Origin: Saprospiraceae bacterium
GTDB lineage: Bacteria; Bacteroidota; Bacteroidia; Chitinophagales; Saprospiraceae
Length of the DNA: 64,000 bases
NCBI GenBank assembly: GCA_020850225.1
Contig: JADZFD010000026.1
Coordinates: 16,126 to 80,125, forward strand
Direction of reading: 5' to 3'
In this document: piece after piece, positions 63,079 through 64,000 of the stretch
How the letters are laid out: the number at the start of each line of letters is the position of its first letter
Position numbering within the stretch: position 1 is the first letter of the stretch
Notes under the pieces: model-generated
The model's database searches: none
The model's input: the letters and a program-made list of their open reading frames with translations, nothing else
Told to the model about the DNA's origin: nothing
Translations under genes and position numbers: made by a program

Positions 63079-63720
63079 TTAAAATCTTGGACACTCAATT
63101 TTTTGACTTTTTGATTTCTCTCTAACTTTAAACAAATAACTAGCCGAAATAACTAGAGATTTTGTGGGTTCTATTTTATATAAAGCAGGCTCAATCTTAT
63201 ATTTTAACGCAAAGGAATGATAATACAATAATTCTAATAATATTTTATTAACAATAATTCCAGATGAAAAGACAAGACCCGTTTCTGTGAATTTATATTT
63301 TTGGCCACTAGAAGATAAATAAGTCACCATCTGATTTCTACCAAAACCTACATTGAAACCTGCCCCTACATTCCAATTTTTGTAAGGAAAATATTTAAAC
63401 TCTATTGAGTTTTTATTGGAAAAATACTGTATCTTATCTATTGCCACAATACCAGAAGTAGAAGCTGATGATTTCTTTTTTGTGAATATACTTCTCATTG
63501 AAATTATTGACTTAGATGTTACAGGTTGTTCAATCAAAATTCCATAAGAAAAACTTAAAGTAGATAACATACTTCCTGTAATTTCAAAATAAGGTTTTAA
63601 TTCATTAGGTCCAGAAATTTGAGACAAATCTATGCCCAAAGATGGCCCGATGTACGTCTGCGAAAAAAGTGTATTTTTTAAGAAAAATATAACAACTATA
63701 ATAAAAACATTTGATTTCAT
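63079..63720 (-). CDS. Outer-membrane beta-barrel-like protein
   Basis: This 213-residue protein has a signal peptide (FIIVVIFFLKNTLFSQ), then strand-like blocks (YIGPSLGIDLSQISG, NVGAGFNVGFGRNQM, LVISASYLFKVREK). I do not recognise it beyond the barrel class. It points towards the TIR operon and away from the IS21 end. It is similar in size to the operon's barrel, but I see no clear sequence likeness. Confidence 0.68.
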   Translation of the reverse strand: MKSNVFIIVVIFFLKNTLFSQTYIGPSLGIDLSQISGPNELKPYFEITGSMLSTLSFSYGILIEQPVTSKSIISMRSIFTKKKSSASTSGIVAIDKIQYFSNKNSIEFKYFPYKNWNVGAGFNVGFGRNQMVTYLSSSGQKYKFTETGLVFSSGIIVNKILLELLYYHSFALKYKIEPALYKIEPTKSLVISASYLFKVREKSKSQKIECPRF

Positions 63721-63746
63721 CTTAAAGTCAATTTTATTAATAAGGA

Positions 63747-63778
63747 ATTTAAATGGGGACTTTAATCCCCATTTAAAT
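63747..63778. repeat. Perfect 13-bp hairpin upstream of the barrel gene
   Basis: ATTTAAATGGGGA and its complement enclose a 6-nt loop, 27 nt before the minus-strand barrel gene. It lacks a T-run in either direction, so it could be a regulatory palindrome or attenuator-like leader. Confidence 0.6.
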
Positions 63779-63839
63779 CCGGTAAATCAAGTTAAAATCT
63801 CACTGATTTTTCTGTTTTAATTAAAATGCCATTTAAAAT

Positions 63840-64000
63840 TGCATATTCCGATGATACTGACCTCCCATTCCTTCGATATTGACCCCCCTGATACTATGGT
63901 GATCTTATCCGCTTAGGACTGACAAAATTACCGATTTTTTCTTAAACTTTCACCTTTTAGTTCTATTTTATATGAAGTATGTACTAAACGGTCTAGTATA
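63840..64000 (-). mobile_element. IS21-family element, end only
   Basis: The end carries two near-identical ~22-bp transposase-site-like units starting ATTCCGATGATACTGACC and ATTCCTTCGATATTGACC, a pattern usual for IS21 termini. The istB tail follows in the minus direction. The likely outer boundary is at TGCATATTCC near 63840. The rest lies beyond the window. Confidence 0.75.
63928..64000 (-). CDS. istB: IstB helper ATPase of IS21 (C-terminal fragment at window edge)
   Basis: The minus-strand frame reads ILDRLVHTSYKIELKGESLR, then KNR and a stop. This matches the conserved IstB C terminus (DRLVH..HRIELKGESMR type). Only about 24 codons are in the window. IstB is the AAA+ ATPase that works with the IstA transposase. 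Confidence 0.8.
   Translation of the reverse strand, partial: ILDRLVHTSYKIELKGESLRKNR

Overview
This 64 kb window is chromosomal DNA from a member of the Bacteroidota. The evidence is a type IX secretion C-terminal sorting domain, PKD and SprB-type adhesin repeats, TonB receptors with an N-terminal carboxypeptidase-regulatory-like domain, many promoters with the TAnnTTTG -7 element, and moderately A+T-rich DNA. I cannot fix the family or genus. I saw no rRNA, tRNA or CRISPR array.

Layout. 1-15 kb is mostly core: the end of a secreted adhesin, shikimate kinase, a diheme cytochrome, a left-reading operon (penicillin-acylase-like hydrolase, small membrane protein, coaE, TonB receptor, phosphoesterase), tilS, a PIF1-like helicase and envelope proteins. 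15.2-26.4 kb is accessory. A broken IS3-type orfA remnant abuts a ~10.6 kb block bounded by long imperfect inverted repeats. The block carries a TetR-controlled RND efflux operon (cupin, TolC, adaptor, four-helix protein, pump, DUF2141), an ArsR-ArsM arsenic pair, and a TetR-lipoprotein-cytochrome b operon. A nearly identical 29-bp promoter/operator lies in front of both tetR and the efflux operon.

26.4-39.8 kb holds a small orphan gene with its own promoter and terminator, a GH13 amylase, an M13 metallopeptidase, a quinone oxidoreductase, aconitase, a FecA-like TonB receptor and mazG. 39.8-45.2 kb is a signalling cluster: two CBS-domain proteins, a histidine kinase with a FixL-like heme PAS domain, a response regulator-Crp gene split by a one-base frameshift, a universal stress protein and a LOG protein. 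It looks like an oxygen/redox response set.

45-59 kb is again mostly housekeeping: an amino acid permease, an rluA-type gene, a ribF fused to a family 2 glycosyltransferase across an A9 tract, mrp-nifU-pyrF, an arginine deiminase-thioesterase-YihY run with overlapping genes, and uvrC.

59-64 kb is accessory and the most novel part. It is a tight three-gene operon: a cytosolic patatin phospholipase, a TIR protein anchored in the inner membrane with a periplasmic beta domain, and an outer-membrane beta-barrel. It is followed by a strong GC-rich hairpin, another beta-barrel gene and the end of an IS21-family element. I infer an envelope-spanning defence or stress device that uses a lipase and an NADase-type TIR domain.
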